A stretch of DNA of 9,223 nucleotides from Candidatus Nomurabacteria bacterium. GTDB lineage: Bacteria > Patescibacteriota > Minisyncoccia > Phycocordibacterales > UBA918. Each line of letters begins with the position of its first letter. Position 1 is the first letter of the stretch. The notes beneath the pieces were generated by a model, which ran no database searches, had not been told where the DNA came from, and worked only from the letters and a program-made list of their open reading frames with translations. Positions 6,136-9,223 of this stretch are shown here, in pieces. Where the stretch lies: NCBI GenBank assembly GCA_943359405.1, contig CALRHO010000027.1, positions 1 through 9,223 of the forward strand, given 5' to 3'. A program made the translations under genes and the position numbers.

Positions 6136-6912
6136 TTATTTGGTAAACCAGAAGCAGCCACACGCATAGCGCTGCGCAGCAACGAGACTCGAATCAGCAT
6201 TTTTTATGAGCCCATAGGTTTTGTGATCATCAGGTATCAGGGAGAACTCTTTTAGAGTCAGTGTCGAAAAGGCCTTGCGTATCTGCTCGTAAGAATAGAT
6301 ACGGTGGGCATTAAACTCGATGCGAGGTTGGCCAACGGGTACTACAAACAATAGTGTGCCACCCGGAGCGAGTACACGAATCATTTCGGCGATGGCCTTC
6401 AGGTCACCATCGTAGTCAATAGGGTCACCATAGCGGCCAAGCCCCACGTGCTCAATCGTATGCATGCACGACAGTGATTGAACAGAGTTGTCAGCAAACG
6501 GTAAGGCGTGCAAGTTTCCTGGTCTACTTTCAAGCCCACTGAGGCGGAGATTGGCTGGCCGATAGTCATAGTAGTCGACAGGAATGAAGGCCGAGACGAT
6601 GGTAGGGAAGGCGAGCAGTGACGCGATATCGACATGCTTTTCTGGTTTGGTTTCGGCAAGAATTCGGGCAGCCCAGGCCGGGTGGTAGATGTAGTGGGGG
6701 TCAAACGGCGTGGTGCTGGTAGCGTCAAGGAGGCGTGGGTAGGCGTTTTTTAAACTTAAATCAAAGCGAGCGCTGGTACGACGTGCTGACTGCTTGAGCG
6801 CTCGCCACTGTCCTATATAACGCGGAGCCCATGCTAGGGTTACCAGAAATTCTATGATGCCAGGGAGGCCGGGGATTATCTTTTTTAGTTTTGTAACGAG
6901 GGGGTCATGCAT
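6136..6912 (-). CDS. DUF268 family methyltransferase-like protein
   Basis: The 258-residue protein has the DUF268 signature EHVGLGRYGDPIDYDGD at 154-170, preceded by LSCMHTI and followed by IRVLAPGGTLLFVVPVG (178-194) and FNAHRIYSYEQI (200-211). The arrangement (HVDIASLL at 93-100 as a motif I-like strand, then a late 'PGG' strand) is that of a Rossmann-fold SAM methyltransferase, though motif I lacks the usual glycine run. The family occurs in bacterial polysaccharide clusters, but its reaction is not known to me from experiment. A role in methylating a sugar or nucleotide-sugar is inferred. Residues 10-30 are fairly hydrophobic and could touch the membrane. The gene starts 8 bases after the CapA-like stop and has no obvious ribosome binding site. 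Confidence 0.8.
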   Translation of the reverse strand: MHDPLVTKLKKIIPGLPGIIEFLVTLAWAPRYIGQWRALKQSARRTSARFDLSLKNAYPRLLDATSTTPFDPHYIYHPAWAARILAETKPEKHVDIASLLAFPTIVSAFIPVDYYDYRPANLRLSGLESRPGNLHALPFADNSVQSLSCMHTIEHVGLGRYGDPIDYDGDLKAIAEMIRVLAPGGTLLFVVPVGQPRIEFNAHRIYSYEQIRKAFSTLTLKEFSLIPDDHKTYGLIKNADSSLVAAQRYACGCFWFTK

Positions 6913-6920
6913 ACCAGGGT

Positions 6921-8021
6921 TTATTTTTTTGAACTGAACGCAGTGTATGTTTCAACGACAAAGCGGTGAGTCTCAATGCGGAGATTATGCGTAAGGAGTG
7001 CGTGGTTAGGGAGGCGTCCTGTGAGGTGGTCACGCAGTGCCCGAAGGAAGCCGCGGAAGGTGTGAAAGCCACCGACGGCACTCTCGTAGAAGTGGCGATA
7101 CTGGGTGTGCCAGAGTTTCGAGACTAGCTCGGAGACAATCGTTTCGTACCGAGGGCTCTTCAGTTGCTCGCTGAGATTTTGTACGTGAGCAGTTGCTTCC
7201 GGTCGGTCGTCGAGCGTGGGGAGACCGTCTTTGAGGGTGAGGGGTCGGAGTGACCAGTCGTTGAGAATGTGGCCAGTAAAGGATAGGGAGAGTACGCCAC
7301 CAACGCCAATCTGATTGTCAGCGTGCGCGGTTATTGGAAAGAGAAAGTTCCCAAGCGAATAAAAGATGTGACCGTCTCGGTATAATTCGTGTCCCTGTAG
7401 TACGTGCGGATGGTGGCCAACGACGATTTCGACCCCGGCGTCGATAAGTGCGCGGTAGTGGGCGCGCCACTGCGGGAGTGGAATGGTGGCCAGTTCGGCT
7501 CCAGCGTGCACAATCGCAATGAGGATGTCACAGTCGGCTCGGGCCATGCGGAGTAGTGCGGGTACGCGGGGATGAAAAAGCCAGGCAAAACCACCACCGT
7601 CACCTTCGGCGGCGCCAAAGCCCCACTCCGCAAGATTTACAAACCCAAAGCGCGTACCGTCGTGTGTAACGGTGTGATACCGGTAGACTTCGTCGACAGT
7701 GCTAGCTGCCCCAAGGGTGATGAAGTTACTCAATCGAGCCGTAGTAGCGGTGATTCCGGCCAGGCCGTAGTCTGCGATGTGGTTATTCGCGAGGGCTATG
7801 TGGGTGAAGCCGGTATCCTTAAGAAGCGTAGCGGTGGTGTCTGGAGCTTGGACAAGCGGGCAACCAATTTTAGTAATTGGCATCGTGTCAGCCGACAGTG
7901 GGCCCTCGAGGTTTACCCAAGCAATGTCGTGGGTACCAATAAAGTCAGTGAGGGTAGTATCGGCGATTTTTGTGTGGTCTTTGGTAACCAGTAGGTCACC
8001 AGCAAAGAGGAGGCGGGTCAT
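6921..8021 (-). CDS. CapA family protein (poly-gamma-glutamate capsule type, metallophosphatase fold)
   Basis: The 366-residue protein carries the full motif set of the CapA/PgsA family: LLFAGDL (4-10), WVNLEGPL (35-42), ALANNHIADYG (76-86), IVHAGAE (170-176), GHHPHVLQG (202-210) and FYSLGNFLF (220-228). These supply Asp, Asn and His residues of a calcineurin-like metal site. CapA proteins take part in poly-gamma-glutamate capsule assembly, but homologues are common in polysaccharide loci without PGA synthesis. No CapB or CapC is seen here. Unlike Bacillus-type CapA there is no N-terminal membrane anchor or signal peptide: the first metal motif starts at residue 4. About 100 residues follow the core (roughly 265-366). 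It lies between an asparagine-synthase-like gene (7-base gap) and the DUF268 gene. Exact role uncertain. Confidence 0.85.
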   Translation of the reverse strand: MTRLLFAGDLLVTKDHTKIADTTLTDFIGTHDIAWVNLEGPLSADTMPITKIGCPLVQAPDTTATLLKDTGFTHIALANNHIADYGLAGITATTARLSNFITLGAASTVDEVYRYHTVTHDGTRFGFVNLAEWGFGAAEGDGGGFAWLFHPRVPALLRMARADCDILIAIVHAGAELATIPLPQWRAHYRALIDAGVEIVVGHHPHVLQGHELYRDGHIFYSLGNFLFPITAHADNQIGVGGVLSLSFTGHILNDWSLRPLTLKDGLPTLDDRPEATAHVQNLSEQLKSPRYETIVSELVSKLWHTQYRHFYESAVGGFHTFRGFLRALRDHLTGRLPNHALLTHNLRIETHRFVVETYTAFSSKK

Positions 8022-8028
8022 AGTGGAA

Positions 8029-9207
8029 TTATCGTCGCATGTTTAGTACGGTCTGTATAGGGTGAAGCACCAAGTAGGCGTTCAGTGCCTTGCTTTCTTC
8101 ACTCTTGAGCGTATAGGGGTCGAGACCCAGGCGACTAGGGAGGGTGTGGATGCCGGGAAAGAGATAAAAGATTGAGGCAGGAAGCGAACGGAGACGCTTA
8201 TAGGCGAGTGTTTTTGGTGCGCGCGCGAGGGTGGTGTTAATCCACTCGATGTAGGCTGGCTTCACATACTCACCGAGTACTGAAATCTGGAGTGGCGGTA
8301 GGGGCTTCTGGGTGCGCAGTGCCTGGAGGTTGAGGGTGTTTTTGCGGTCTTTAAATAGGCGACGTTCGACATTGAGCTCCGGATACTTGGCAAAAAAGTC
8401 ACGTTGCCAGGCTCGGTTGACCCGGCGTACCGGGTCGATAGTGAGCATACCGAGCGCGACCTCGGGAACGATAAACGGTGACCAGGTGGGAAGTCCTAGC
8501 GAGCGTGGTACGGTCAGGAGGTACGAGAGTAGCACCATCTTAAAGCGCATGGATTCAAGGACGCGCCAGCGTGGGTCACGAAGCTGTTCGTGGTGCGAGG
8601 TAAAGTACGTTTGACGTAGATCATTGGTGTTATGAAGGAGGCTGGCACTGGCGTCGGCATGCATGCCGTGTGAATATCCAAGCGGGGTCAATAAAGCGGG
8701 CGAAGTAATATCGGGAATTTTTACACTACCAGCCCAGGCATCGCCAATGATGCCGCTGAGTACTTGTGCGTCAGCACTGACGCGAGTCTTGAGGTGGCTA
8801 AAGAACTCGAGTTGGTACATACCATGGGCGTGGGTAGCTGGACCATAGAGTTGCTCCCAGGCATCAATGCGACTAAAGAAATCAATCAGGTCAATCCGTT
8901 CCCACTGTTCGCCGAGGGCCGTCGCAATGGCGTGGGCATTCATTACTTCAAATGACCGGGATGGGGGTTCGGAGGTACCATAAGTAAAAGCCCGCACCCG
9001 GGTTTTATCAGTGATGAAGTGATTGAGTAGGCGAGAGTCAAAACCGCCGCTCAAGGGTAGCACGATTTCACCCCTAAAACTATTCTCCCAGGTTGTTACC
9101 GCTTCTCCAAAGCGGCTAAGCGCCTCAGCTTCGCTCGTGGTGCGAGGTAAAGTACGTTTGACGTAGATCATTAGTGTTATGAAGGAGGCTGGCACTGGCG
9201 TCGGCAT
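8029..9207 (-). CDS. Asparagine-synthase-like protein, synthetase domain; 5' end doubtful
   Basis: The protein contains the PP-loop ATP pyrophosphatase motif PLSGGFDSR (51-59), then FTYGTSEPPSRSFEV (74-88), SGIIGDAWAGS (151-161) and WSPFIVPEVAL (242-252). These mark the C-terminal synthetase domain of the asparagine synthase B family. In glycan loci such proteins are thought to form amides on sugar acids or similar substrates rather than free asparagine. No glutaminase domain with an N-terminal catalytic Cys is present. Residues 1-24 (MPTPVPASFI to RTT) are encoded by an 89-base near-copy of 8588-8676 read in another frame, so they are very unlikely to be native. Authentic sequence seems to start at Ser25 (about 9134), and the true start probably lies beyond the breakpoint. 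Treat the gene as 5'-partial or broken. Confidence 0.78.
   Translation of the reverse strand: MPTPVPASFITLMIYVKRTLPRTTSEAEALSRFGEAVTTWENSFRGEIVLPLSGGFDSRLLNHFITDKTRVRAFTYGTSEPPSRSFEVMNAHAIATALGEQWERIDLIDFFSRIDAWEQLYGPATHAHGMYQLEFFSHLKTRVSADAQVLSGIIGDAWAGSVKIPDITSPALLTPLGYSHGMHADASASLLHNTNDLRQTYFTSHHEQLRDPRWRVLESMRFKMVLLSYLLTVPRSLGLPTWSPFIVPEVALGMLTIDPVRRVNRAWQRDFFAKYPELNVERRLFKDRKNTLNLQALRTQKPLPPLQISVLGEYVKPAYIEWINTTLARAPKTLAYKRLRSLPASIFYLFPGIHTLPSRLGLDPYTLKSEESKALNAYLVLHPIQTVLNMRR
8588..8676 (-). repeat. 89-base direct repeat, internal copy
   Basis: This segment codes in frame for residues of about 178-206 of the asparagine-synthase-like protein (YSHGMHADASAS... to ...FTSHH). It matches 9135-9223 at 88 of 89 positions, in the same orientation at a 547-base offset; the mismatch is G at 8626 against A at 9173, synonymous in the native frame. 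Because it fits smoothly into the gene, this is the likely original copy. Its 8588 edge lies in a short perfect hairpin, CACGAA 8577-8582 with TTCGTG 8587-8592. Confidence 0.95.
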
Positions 9208-9223
9208 GCATGCCGTGTGAATA
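9135..9223 (-). repeat. 89-base direct repeat, copy running off the window end
   Basis: This is the second copy of 8588-8676 with one mismatch (9173). The match continues to the last base, so its full length is unknown. The offset of 547 is not a multiple of three. The frame that encodes the matching peptide therefore meets a stop just past the junction (reading HHERS then TGA), while the neighbouring frame gives an accidental N-terminus to the asparagine-synthase-like gene. Either a contig-end artefact or a real tandem duplication explains it. Confidence 0.95.

Noticed and set aside
6921..6932. T-rich run in the gap between the CapA-like and DUF268 genes, considered as a terminator
   Set aside because: There is no preceding GC-rich stem, and most of the run is the CapA stop codon plus its final lysine codons on the minus strand.
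1..9223. TGA recoding as in some CPR lineages, and CRISPR arrays, tRNA or rRNA genes and insertion sequences
   Set aside because: TGA ends several genes at well-supported junctions. I saw no regularly spaced repeats, cloverleaf-like sequences, rRNA motifs or transposase motifs.

Overview
The window reads as one end of a bacterial surface-glycan (capsule, O-antigen or exopolysaccharide) biosynthesis region. All genes use the standard bacterial code: TGA is a stop at several gene junctions, so a TGA-recoding lineage is unlikely. Genes are very tightly packed and most minus-strand starts lack a clear Shine-Dalgarno sequence. This would fit a small-genome bacterium, possibly Patescibacteria/CPR, but nothing in the window fixes the taxonomy and I hold that only as a weak inference.

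Layout. Positions 1-1799 are read on the plus strand: the C-terminal part of a sulfotransferase-like gene cut by the window start; a 314-base interval holding a possible 51-residue membrane peptide gene with its own promoter-like sequence, ribosome binding site and following hairpins; and an NAD-dependent sugar epimerase/dehydratase. Positions 1792-9223 are read entirely on the minus strand as one probable operon. In transcription order it encodes an asparagine-synthase-like protein (5' end doubtful), a CapA-type metallophosphatase-fold protein, a DUF268 methyltransferase-like protein, a GNT-I/GT2-like glycosyltransferase, a class I SAM methyltransferase, a GT2 glycosyltransferase, a GT11 (alpha-1,2-fucosyltransferase family) enzyme and a second GT2 glycosyltransferase. 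Three junctions are 4-base ATGA overlaps and the other gaps are 3-9 bases, which supports co-transcription and translational coupling. The two transcription units converge and overlap by 8 bases.

Together the genes suggest assembly and decoration of a glycan: an epimerase to make a nucleotide sugar, four glycosyltransferases to build the repeat unit, and methyltransferases, a possible amidotransferase and a possible sulfotransferase to modify it. CapA may help with assembly or attachment. No flippase, polymerase, ABC exporter, initiating transferase or GDP-fucose synthesis gene is visible, so the full locus must extend outside the window or rely on genes elsewhere.

The most suspicious structure is at the right edge. 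The last 89 bases (9135-9223) repeat 8588-8676 with one mismatch, in the same orientation and out of frame. They supply the first 24 residues of the apparent asparagine-synthase-like protein. This is either a contig-end assembly/amplification artefact or a recent partial tandem duplication. I found no strong evidence for an entirely new system; the small ORF unit and the edge duplication most deserve checking.
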